Shown here: positions 1 to 4,490 of the stretch, piece by piece
How positions within the stretch are numbered: the first letter of the stretch is position 1
Layout of the letters: each line of letters starts with the position of its first letter
Program-made: the position numbers and the translations under genes
Origin: CAJYAN01 sp046484825
Lineage (GTDB): Bacteria; Pseudomonadota; Gammaproteobacteria; UBA6429; Thiohalophilaceae
Length of the DNA stretch: 5,530 nucleotides
Assembly: GCA_046484825.1 (NCBI GenBank)
Contig: JAWOIE010000168.1
Location: 1-5,530 of the forward strand
Direction: 5' to 3'
The notes under the pieces: generated by a model
What the model saw: only the letters and a program-made list of their open reading frames with translations
Told to the model about the DNA's origin: nothing
The model's database searches: none

Positions 1-62
1 ACATCGCCGCCGAGTTTCAGCAGCTGGTCGACCTCTATATTGAGCGGACCTATAGAAAGTAG
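1..62 (+). CDS. 3' end of an unidentified protein gene (partial)
   Basis: Reading in the frame that starts at position 3 gives 19 codons, ending ...LVDLYIERTYRK and a TAG stop at 60-62. The start lies outside the window. The residue mix, with an amphipathic helical stretch and a basic C-terminus, looks like genuine coding sequence, and no stop interrupts it. The fragment is too short for me to name a family. The stop codon falls inside a tandem octamer repeat, so the last codons are themselves part of the repeat. The gene converges on the chemoreceptor gene, whose stop lies 65 bp away. Confidence 0.5.
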   Translation, partial: IAAEFQQLVDLYIERTYRK

Positions 63-84
63 AAAAGTAGAAAAGTAGAAAGTA
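55..84. repeat. Tandem octamer repeat (AAAAGTAG, about 3.7 copies)
   Basis: Units are GAAAGTAG (55-62), AAAAGTAG (63-70), AAAAGTAG (71-78) and a partial AAAGTA (79-84). The first unit contains the TAG stop of the upstream gene, so a copy-number change downstream of it would not alter that protein. The array lies in the short convergent intergenic space and has no T-tract hairpin of its own. Confidence 0.8.
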
Positions 85-126
85 ATTTTTAAGCTACTGG
101 GCGCGCGGCCTTGCCCGCGGGCCTCA

Positions 127-1338
127 TCAGTTCCGGGCAGACAATTTAAACTGTCCCATCAGGGCCTCAAGTGTGCCAGCCAGGGTCGCGAGGCCCTCAC
201 TGATCTGACGAGTGTCTTGGGCCTCGGCGGAGGTTGCTGCCGAGATACGGTTGATGTTGCCCAGGGAGTCCGTAACGCCGGAGATGACCCCGTTCTGCGC
301 CGAGGTGGCGGCGGATATCTGTTGATTCATGCCGGAGATTAAGTCGACTGAGTGGGCGATCTCCGCCAGGGCCTCGGCGGTGGTTTCAACCTGCTGCGCT
401 TCCTGTTGGGCGTGTTCGCGTGCGGCCTGCATGACCCGGACGGCGTCATTGGTTTTGCCCTGCAGCATTTCAATCATGGCCTGTATTTCCTGGGTGGAGT
501 CCTGCGTCCGATTTGCCAGGGTGCGGACTTCGTCTGCGACCACGGCAAAACCCCGCCCCTGTTCCCCCGCGCGGGCGGCTTCGATAGCGGCATTGAGTGC
601 CAGCAGATTGGTCTGCTCGGCAATTTTGGTAATGACCTCAATCACACTGCCAATGCCCTCGCTATGCTCCTGCAGCTTATCAATATCATCCGCCGCCTGT
701 TCGATCTCCTTGACCAGATTATCAATACCACACATGGCCTCGACGGCCTTTAAGGCGCTCGCCTGCGCCTGCCCATTCGCCTCCTCGGCGCTGCTGTTGG
801 CGGCGGCGGCGTTCTGACCGGCCGTCTCAATACTCGCGTTCATCTGCACCATGGCACTGGCCACGGTCGCGACATCGTTGAGTTGTGTCTGACTGGAGTC
901 GAGGGTGCGCTGGGTGGAGGCAGAGAGTTGTTCCGACGCCGTGGCCAATTGCCGGCTTGCCACGGCCACTTCGCCGATATAGGCCTGCAGTTTGTCGAGA
1001 AATAAATTGAAGTTGCTGGCCAGTTGCCCCGTCTCATCGGCGCTCTCAACCTGCAGACGCTGAGTCAGGTCACCCTCGGCTTCGGCAATATTCCGCATCA
1101 CCTGTGAGGCACGGCGCAGGGGTTGTACCAGTGTCCGCGCGACAACAAATCCATAGAGCAGACAAATACTCAGATTGAGCCCGAGATTGACCACCAGGCC
1201 AACGCCCCCCTGCAGATCCAGCCAGCCATGGACGAGGTACTGGCCAAGGACAATGGCCAGGACAACATTCACCGCGATTGCCAGCTGTATTTTGGCGGCT
1301 ATACCCAGCGAGAGAACACGCTTGAACTTTGGCTGCAT
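127..1338 (-). CDS. Methyl-accepting chemotaxis protein with minimal periplasmic loop
   Basis: This is a 403-residue chemoreceptor that should sit in the inner membrane and control the CheA kinase through CheW. Two hydrophobic segments (about residues 17-37 and 47-68) are separated by only about 9 residues, so there is no room for a periplasmic ligand domain. A HAMP domain follows (about 69-121), with a conserved Pro at 73 and DETG at 101-104. The signalling coiled coil runs from about 122 to 396, and its hairpin tip (241-272) carries the nearly invariant NLLALNAAIEAARAGEQGRG core and FAVVADEVR. There is no C-terminal pentapeptide tether for CheR/CheB. The start is supported by a GAGGT Shine-Dalgarno at 1346-1350, seven bases before the ATG. 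Family assignment is secure. The stimulus is unknown and may be sensed in the membrane, by HAMP, or through a partner protein. Confidence 0.96.
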   Translation of the reverse strand: MQPKFKRVLSLGIAAKIQLAIAVNVVLAIVLGQYLVHGWLDLQGGVGLVVNLGLNLSICLLYGFVVARTLVQPLRRASQVMRNIAEAEGDLTQRLQVESADETGQLASNFNLFLDKLQAYIGEVAVASRQLATASEQLSASTQRTLDSSQTQLNDVATVASAMVQMNASIETAGQNAAAANSSAEEANGQAQASALKAVEAMCGIDNLVKEIEQAADDIDKLQEHSEGIGSVIEVITKIAEQTNLLALNAAIEAARAGEQGRGFAVVADEVRTLANRTQDSTQEIQAMIEMLQGKTNDAVRVMQAAREHAQQEAQQVETTAEALAEIAHSVDLISGMNQQISAATSAQNGVISGVTDSLGNINRISAATSAEAQDTRQISEGLATLAGTLEALMGQFKLSARN

Positions 1339-1478
1339 GCTAGATACCTCAGTAAACCGGCCACGACCTTGCGCCGCAGCAGTGGCGGGATGTGCGGTCG
1401 CCGCGATCCCTCAGCGCTCGACGGGGGCGCGCTACGCCTACTTTCTACGCGGAAAACAGAAACATCCCTTACTCTTTG

Positions 1479-1506
1479 GTATCGACCTTCAACTGGCGAA
1501 TATTTA
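1479..1506 (-). promoter_or_regulatory. Candidate sigma-28 (FliA-type) promoter for the chemoreceptor
   Basis: On the minus strand TAAA (1506-1503) is followed after 16 bases by GTCGATAC (1486-1479). This matches six of eight positions of the flagellar sigma-28 -10 element GCCGATAA, with spacing one base longer than the usual 15. It lies about 140 bp upstream of the chemoreceptor start. Chemoreceptor genes are commonly transcribed by sigma-28, which is the main reason to favour it over chance. Confidence 0.3.
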
Positions 1507-1588
1507 ATCTTTTTTCCCGCATCCGCCGTAGACCGGCCTGCTGTGAAGGCCCTGCTGCCCGGGTACAAAGAAAAATCGGCACCTCCAC

Positions 1589-1608
1589 TAAATCTATGGG
1601 TGGATTTA
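1589..1608. repeat. Short inverted repeat TAAATC/GATTTA
   Basis: TAAATC (1589-1594) and GATTTA (1603-1608) are perfect 6-bp arms around an 8-base loop. CCTC (1582-1585) and GAGG (1610-1613) could extend the stem with small internal loops. It marks the chemoreceptor-side edge of the repeat-rich stretch. Confidence 0.4.
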
Positions 1609-1623
1609 TGAGGTTAAAACCCA

Positions 1624-1845
1624 ACGCAAAGACGCTGAGGTGCAAAGGACGCAAAAAATGGCAAGAAAATCAAATAAGTGGCTTAAACATGGTGCATCGT
1701 CGTCGCCTGCTTTCCACGCGTGCCGCGCTCCTGGTATTTGGCAACAGGCTTGATGAAAGGTCTAAATCGTATAGGAACCGGGATGGCTTCGTTCCTATGA
1801 GTTTTTTTACCCTGGGAACCCTCGCCGGCCTCTGCGCCTTTGCGC
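1624..1845. mobile_element. Putative MITE/REP-like element bounded by CGCAAAG-type inverted repeats
   Basis: The left arm ACGCAAAGACGCTGAGG (1624-1640) and the reverse complement of the right arm, GCGCAAAGGCGCAGAGG (1845-1829), match at 14 of 17 positions, so they form imperfect terminal inverted repeats about 222 bp apart. The left end continues with a further TGCAAAGGACGCAAA copy of the motif (1641-1655). Tandem CGCAAAG-type motifs resemble dispersed repeats I recall from intergenic DNA of many environmental bacteria, but I cannot confirm the family here. No transposase is encoded, so any mobility would be in trans. A palindrome CACGCGTG lies inside at 1715-1722. No target-site duplication was identified with confidence. 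Confidence 0.4.
1771..1807 (+). terminator. Terminator-like hairpin with T-run inside the repeat island
   Basis: ATAGGAAC (1771-1778) and GTTCCTAT (1791-1798) are perfect 8-bp arms with a 12-base loop. A run of seven T follows at 1802-1808, three bases after the stem. Read on the plus strand this resembles an intrinsic terminator, though the stem is not GC-rich and the loop is long. No plus-strand gene lies upstream, so it could end an unrecognised small RNA or simply be part of the repeat element. Confidence 0.3.
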
Positions 1846-1863
1846 CTGGAAAATACGTTCCAG
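1846..1863. repeat. Inverted repeat CTGGAA/TTCCAG
   Basis: CTGGAA (1846-1851) and TTCCAG (1858-1863) are perfect 6-bp arms around a 6-base loop. It directly abuts the right CGCAAAG-type repeat arm and stands three bases from the larger 15-bp palindrome that follows. Confidence 0.5.
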
Positions 1864-1866
1864 ACA

Positions 1867-1902
1867 TTTTCAACCGATTACCTCCATGTAATCGGTTGAA
1901 AA
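1867..1902. repeat. Perfect 15-bp inverted repeat
   Basis: The arms 1867-1881 (TTTTCAACCGATTAC) and 1888-1902 (GTAATCGGTTGAAAA) are exact reverse complements around a 6-base loop, CTCCAT. This is the longest perfect palindrome in the window. The T-run is on the 5' side and the A-run on the 3' side on both strands, the reverse of an intrinsic terminator. It lies about 80 bp beyond the stop of the DsrE-like gene. It could be a structured 3' end, a protein-binding site or part of the neighbouring repeat element. Confidence 0.8.
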
Positions 1903-1981
1903 CGCTGTTCAATGACCCGCCGGTTTTGCGGATGACCTGGGACATTGCCTGGATCTGGTGGCGACGGGAACCCCCCGGGCA

Positions 1982-2413
1982 TCATGGGCGCCAATACCGG
2001 TATCCCTCCAGCTGCAGGCGTATGACCTCCGGGGCGCCGGCGGGCACAAACTCGACCTCCAGCGGAAAATCCTCCTCGGTCAAATCCCAGGCACGCATAC
2101 TGATCCGGCAGGCCTTAAAGACGACGCCCTGATGAGCAAGCCTGGTGAGCAGCTGTGCGGTCTTTGGATTATCCGCCAGCAGGGCATGAATACCGTCTTC
2201 ATAGGCCACCACTTCAAAGCGGACCCGGCCCTCCAGGTCCTGCAGGACCTTATCCAGTTGCAGCATGACCCGGCGATGGCCATGGCCTTCCGCCTTGCGG
2301 GTGAGTTGCACCACAAAAGGTTGCGCGGTGGCGGGGGCCCCCGCCGCGCTCACGGGGGGAACGATAATCAACAGGGGCAGAACCAGCAGGTATACCCAGA
2401 CACGGCTCATCAT
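1982..2413 (-). CDS. Secreted DsrE/DsrF-like family protein
   Basis: A 143-residue protein whose N-terminus is a signal peptide (about residues 1-23, hydrophobic VYLLVLPLLIIV then VSA). The mature part fits the DsrE/DsrF-like fold: HRRVMLQLDK near 47-56, FEVVAYEDGIHALL at 67-80, a Cys at 102 in the context VFKACRISM, and the C-terminal EFVPAGAPEVIRLQLEGYRYWRP at 121-143. The Cys in this position is the usual sulfur-carrying or redox residue in cytoplasmic relatives; it is the only Cys here. The role is unknown but probably periplasmic. I chose the ATG at 2413 because GGAGGAG (2424-2418) lies just upstream; the adjacent ATG at 2410 is equally possible, and the one at 2434 has no good ribosome site. 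It lies 107 bp after the exporter gene and may be co-transcribed with it. Confidence 0.85.
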   Translation of the reverse strand: MMSRVWVYLLVLPLLIIVPPVSAAGAPATAQPFVVQLTRKAEGHGHRRVMLQLDKVLQDLEGRVRFEVVAYEDGIHALLADNPKTAQLLTRLAHQGVVFKACRISMRAWDLTEEDFPLEVEFVPAGAPEVIRLQLEGYRYWRP

Positions 2414-2440
2414 AGTGCTCCTCCAGTAGCTCATCTCACA

Positions 2441-2461
2441 GCGTGACCGTTCGGGTGACGC
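2441..2461. repeat. Imperfect hairpin upstream of the DsrE-like gene
   Basis: GCGTGACC (2441-2448) can pair with GGTGACGC (2454-2461) with one central G-G mismatch and a 5-base loop. It lies just upstream of the DsrE-like gene's ribosome-binding site in the short space after the exporter. No T-run follows on the minus strand. Confidence 0.35.
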
Positions 2462-2469
2462 GCCCAGAC

Positions 2470-2493
2470 CCGGCTCAGGCGAACCTCAGCCGG
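2470..2493. repeat. Intergenic stem-loop with TTCG loop on the minus strand
   Basis: CCGGCT (2470-2475) pairs with AGCCGG (2488-2493). After one mismatch, AGG (2477-2479) pairs with CCT (2484-2486), closing a 4-base loop that reads TTCG on the minus strand. It lies 27 bp past the exporter stop with no U-tract, so it looks more like an mRNA stabilising or processing hairpin between two co-transcribed genes than a terminator. Confidence 0.5.
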
Positions 2494-2520
2494 ACCAACA
2501 CCATCACAGCCGGCCTCGCG

Positions 2521-3390
2521 TTAACGTATGCGCAGACGGTGGCCCCACTGAAACAGAGCCATGCCGAACAAGATCAGCATTGTACCCCCGGCAATCCAGG
2601 TGGTGATGGCCTCATGATTAAAGTACTGGCCCACCAGCAGTGCCAGCACCGGTGTCACCAGGGTCAACAGGGCCACATGCGTGGCCTGCAGATGTCTGAG
2701 AATATAAAAATACATCATAAAGCCGATCACCGAGCCCACCACGCCGAGGTAGATAATCGAATACAGACTGCGCTCCGGGATGCTCTCCGGCCATTGGCCG
2801 TCCACCAGCCACCAGGTCATGGCATAGGCGGGCAAGGCATGCCACAGGGCACCCGTGGTCAACGAGAGCGCCGGCAACTGTGCATTGACACGCTTTAACC
2901 AGATGGCGCTGATGACCTGGGTGAGGACCGCCCCCAGCACCAGTAATATCCCCTGCACCTGGCTGAGTTGCAGCAGGCTGTCATGAAAGATAATACCCAG
3001 CCCCACCATCCCCAGGCCAATCCCCATAAGCTTTGGTCGCGTCAGGTGTTGTTCACCGAGGACAAAAAATGCCAGCACCGCGGTTAATAATGGTGACAGG
3101 CCAAACAGTACCGAGATCAACCCCGAGGCGATATAACCCGCGCCCCAGTAGACCAGCATCATGGAGACATAGATGCCAAAGGCGGCGGCGACATAACTCT
3201 GGCGCGCCGCGCGGTGCCAGGGTAGCGGCTTGCGCAGTAACAGGAGCAACAACAGGCACAGACTGGCGCCGACTGCCATACGCAGGCTAACGCCAAAAAC
3301 AAAACCGACCTCTTCGCCACTCCACTTTATCGCCAGCGGCGTGGTCGACCAGATCAGAATAACGCCCAGAAAGGCCAGAGGCACGGACAT
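2521..3390 (-). CDS. EamA/DMT-family inner-membrane transporter
   Basis: This 289-residue protein belongs to the drug/metabolite transporter superfamily. It should have ten membrane helices arranged as two EamA repeats, about residues 5-135 and 147-280. The first repeat ends in the typical SPLLTAVLAFFVLGEQ (99-114). The second repeats the pattern with LLTLVTPVLALLVGQYFNHE (241-260) and a final glycine-rich helix. Family members export amino acids, metabolites or drugs; the substrate cannot be read from sequence. The ATG at 3390 is preferred because GAGGGAG (3405-3399) lies eight bases upstream. A longer GTG start at 3432 would put the start inside a terminator hairpin. The upstream context suggests attenuation, and the downstream gene encodes the DsrE-like protein. 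Confidence 0.93.
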   Translation of the reverse strand: MSVPLAFLGVILIWSTTPLAIKWSGEEVGFVFGVSLRMAVGASLCLLLLLLLRKPLPWHRAARQSYVAAAFGIYVSMMLVYWGAGYIASGLISVLFGLSPLLTAVLAFFVLGEQHLTRPKLMGIGLGMVGLGIIFHDSLLQLSQVQGILLVLGAVLTQVISAIWLKRVNAQLPALSLTTGALWHALPAYAMTWWLVDGQWPESIPERSLYSIIYLGVVGSVIGFMMYFYILRHLQATHVALLTLVTPVLALLVGQYFNHEAITTWIAGGTMLILFGMALFQWGHRLRIR

Positions 3391-3419
3391 GGCGGTTGCT
3401 CCCTCTTTGTGGTGTCCAT

Positions 3420-3455
3420 AAAAAAAGGCCACGGATAGTGATATCAGTGGCCTTT
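3420..3455 (-). terminator. Strong intrinsic terminator or attenuator before the exporter
   Basis: On the minus strand AAAGGCCAC (3455-3447) pairs perfectly with GTGGCCTTT (3432-3424), and a run of seven T (3426-3420) forms the tail. Inside, after one mismatch, GATA (3445-3442) pairs with TATC (3437-3434) around a 4-base loop. This is an excellent rho-independent terminator. It lies about 150 bp beyond the zinc-ribbon gene stop and only 30 bp before the exporter ATG, so most promoters for the exporter would have to read through it. Confidence 0.88.
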
Positions 3456-3479
3456 GGGTTCAATGCAAAACGAAAAATA

Positions 3480-3572
3480 CTAGTGTCGTCTTTCCTCCGG
3501 CCAACCGCAAAGCACCACCACTACCCAGGGCAGTCGGCGCAGTGTGACAATCATGTTGGCGTGTGAAGACAT
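3480..3572 (-). CDS. Candidate 30-residue leader peptide with four Val codons
   Basis: An ATG at 3572 opens 30 codons ending in TAG (3482-3480). The peptide begins MSSHANMIVTLRRLPW and continues with Val-Val-Val-Val-Leu, encoded GTA GTG GTG GTG CTT, then CGWPEERRH. The stop is 24 bases before the terminator hairpin, a geometry like amino-acid biosynthesis leaders. There is no Shine-Dalgarno before either ATG (3572 or 3554). A candidate TTGACA promoter would place the transcript start next to the first ATG, which would make it leaderless. A run of this length can occur by chance, so this is a suggestion only. Confidence 0.3.
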   Translation of the reverse strand: MSSHANMIVTLRRLPWVVVVLCGWPEERRH

Positions 3573-3579
3573 GGGTTTA

Positions 3580-3608
3580 AGTCTGCGACGCCCTGCCGGG
3601 CATGTCAA
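3580..3608 (-). promoter_or_regulatory. Candidate sigma-70 promoter for the exporter leader
   Basis: A perfect -35 hexamer TTGACA (3608-3603) overlaps the stop codon of the zinc-ribbon gene. Seventeen bases on is CAGACT (3585-3580), a poor -10 that matches three of six positions. A second candidate nearer the terminator is TTGGCC, 16 bases, TAGTAT. Both would start transcription upstream of the terminator. Confidence 0.3.
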
Positions 3609-4171
3609 CCCGGCTCAAAGAAATAGTTCCAGTCAACATCGGTAATCCGCCTTAGCTCCGTCAAAAAGGCAGGGGTGGGTATGCCTTCGTGCGGATAGAC
3701 CGAATAGACCTCGATAAAACAGCGACCAATGGCGGCCTTTTCCCGCCAGTGCAGGGTCGGCAGGGTCAACTCCGCCGCGCAGTGCGGACAGGCAAAGCGG
3801 GCCTGTGGATCCGACTGCCAGCGCAGCAGTTGTGCGCGCCAGTCCGGCAGTCCGTGACGGCAGGAGCGACAGCGGGGGACAAAGCGTTCCTGATGGCCAC
3901 GGAACACCGGTGCATCCAACGCGGTATTCAAACGGATAAAACAAAAGTTACGATCTGTCGGCGTCGCCGGTTCCAGGCGCAGGGCGGGGGCGCAGCCCAT
4001 AAACGTGATGTACTTAAAAAAGCCCTCGCCCACAAAAAAGCTCTGTGCCGGCCCCTCGACAAAGTCGGCACCCAGCCAGCCCAGTTGCGTCAGCCCTTCG
4101 ATCAGGCAGTTGCCCGCCACGGTCTGACGGAAGTCTTCGGGGGTAAAAATCAATTTCGCGATGGGCGACAT
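3605..4171 (-). CDS. Uncharacterised zinc-ribbon protein
   Basis: A 188-residue soluble protein with no signal peptide. Two CxxC knuckles, Cys101/Cys104 (RCRSCRHG) and Cys128/Cys131 (ACPHC), are 23 residues apart and look like a structural zinc ribbon. The N-terminal part (MSPIAKLIFTPEDFRQ) and the C-terminal part (VYSVYPHEGIPTP at 155-167, then DVDWNYFFEPG) have the look of conserved blocks. Further Cys occur at 22, 60, 77 and 151. I recognise the style of a conserved gammaproteobacterial hypothetical protein but no function. The ATG at 4171 is chosen over the upstream start at 4273: the extra residues are low in conservation-like features, and they overlap a candidate promoter and repeat operator. 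An AGGT ribosome site lies seven bases before 4171. Confidence 0.82.
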   Translation of the reverse strand: MSPIAKLIFTPEDFRQTVAGNCLIEGLTQLGWLGADFVEGPAQSFFVGEGFFKYITFMGCAPALRLEPATPTDRNFCFIRLNTALDAPVFRGHQERFVPRCRSCRHGLPDWRAQLLRWQSDPQARFACPHCAAELTLPTLHWREKAAIGRCFIEVYSVYPHEGIPTPAFLTELRRITDVDWNYFFEPG

Positions 4172-4200
4172 GGGCTGACCTGAACTGTTTGCCGGGGTGT

Positions 4201-4230
4201 ACGCCGGACGGGTTGAAAATGACGCCGGAC
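4201..4230 (-). promoter_or_regulatory. Tandem 9-bp direct repeat, candidate operator
   Basis: GTCCGGCGT occurs twice on the minus strand, at 4230-4222 and 4209-4201. The copies are exact, with a 21-bp period that places both on the same DNA face. The first copy abuts the TATACT candidate -10 box of the zinc-ribbon gene. That position fits a repressor site. The binding protein is unknown. Confidence 0.4.
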
Positions 4231-4261
4231 AGTATACCGGGGCAACACCACGGCGCGGCAA
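4231..4261 (-). promoter_or_regulatory. Candidate sigma-70 promoter of the zinc-ribbon gene
   Basis: TATACT (4236-4231) matches five of six -10 positions. TTGCCG (4261-4256) matches four of six -35 positions, but the 19-base spacing is longer than optimal. The predicted start near 4224 leaves a 5' leader of about 50 bases before the ATG at 4171. Confidence 0.4.
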
Positions 4262-4307
4262 AAATGTGCGCACGACAAACGGCCCGTCAAGGCCTGCGCG
4301 CGGCGTA

Positions 4308-4323
4308 CGGCAGACGACTGCCG
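4308..4323. repeat. Inverted repeat CGGCAG/CTGCCG
   Basis: Perfect 6-bp arms CGGCAG (4308-4313) and CTGCCG (4318-4323) surround ACGA, in the middle of the divergent intergenic space. It could be an operator half-site pair for either gene, or chance in GC-rich DNA. Confidence 0.35.
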
Positions 4324-4412
4324 CGATGAATTCAGACTTATTGTGTCAAGTTATGCTACCTACCTATGGTGTCCATTTATTAAAGTTTGCGCGCGCCACT
4401 GCCGTTAAGCAG

Positions 4413-4441
4413 TTATCAAAATCGGGACGCAACCTAATTAT
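4413..4441 (+). promoter_or_regulatory. Candidate promoter of the PstS-like gene
   Basis: TTATCA (4413-4418), 17 bases, then AATTAT (4436-4441); each hexamer matches four of six consensus positions. The predicted start near 4448 falls exactly at the base of the hairpin described next. No clear PHO box was seen nearby. Confidence 0.35.
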
Positions 4442-4447
4442 ATGGCA

Positions 4448-4482
4448 CCCGAATACTATCTCACGTTGTCGCGCTATTCGGG
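4448..4482 (+). promoter_or_regulatory. 5' leader hairpin beside the start of the PstS-like gene
   Basis: CCCGAATA (4448-4455) and TATTCGGG (4475-4482) are perfect 8-bp arms with a 19-base loop. The 3' arm contains the only Shine-Dalgarno-like bases (CGGGA) before the ATG at 4491, so the folded RNA would hide them. The palindrome GGATATATCC (4481-4490) fills the gap up to the start codon. Confidence 0.5.
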
Positions 4483-4490
4483 ATATATCC

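Larger units (their letters stand above)
1339..1981. other. Non-coding interval with repeat island
   Basis: This 643-bp stretch lies between the chemoreceptor start and the end of the DsrE-like gene, and I find no convincing gene in it. Open frames cross it on both strands, but they lack a ribosome site, recognisable domains and normal composition, and the longest runs antisense into the DsrE-like gene. The first 240 bp plausibly hold the chemoreceptor promoter. From about 1582 to 1902 the DNA is dense in inverted repeats, described separately. Confidence 0.7.

Noticed and set aside
99..123. A GC-rich palindromic stretch after the chemoreceptor as its terminator
   Set aside because: GCCCGCGGGC (113-122) is self-complementary without a loop, other pairings are short, and no proper T-run follows on the minus strand.
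329..817. Plus-strand open frames antisense to the chemoreceptor
   Set aside because: The minus-strand frame encodes an unmistakable chemoreceptor signalling domain. The opposite frames are Ala/Ser/Cys-rich shadows.
1392..2132. A 246-codon open frame on the plus strand across the repeat island
   Set aside because: It has no ribosome site or domain, is rich in Arg/Ser/Pro as frame shadows often are, translates through the repeat arms, and runs antisense into the well-supported DsrE-like gene.
3391..3432. An upstream GTG start for the exporter
   Set aside because: It would begin inside the terminator hairpin and has no ribosome site, whereas the ATG at 3390 has GAGGGAG eight bases upstream.
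4172..4273. A 34-residue N-terminal extension of the zinc-ribbon protein
   Set aside because: It would cover the candidate -10 box and tandem operator, and its residues do not resemble a signal or domain.
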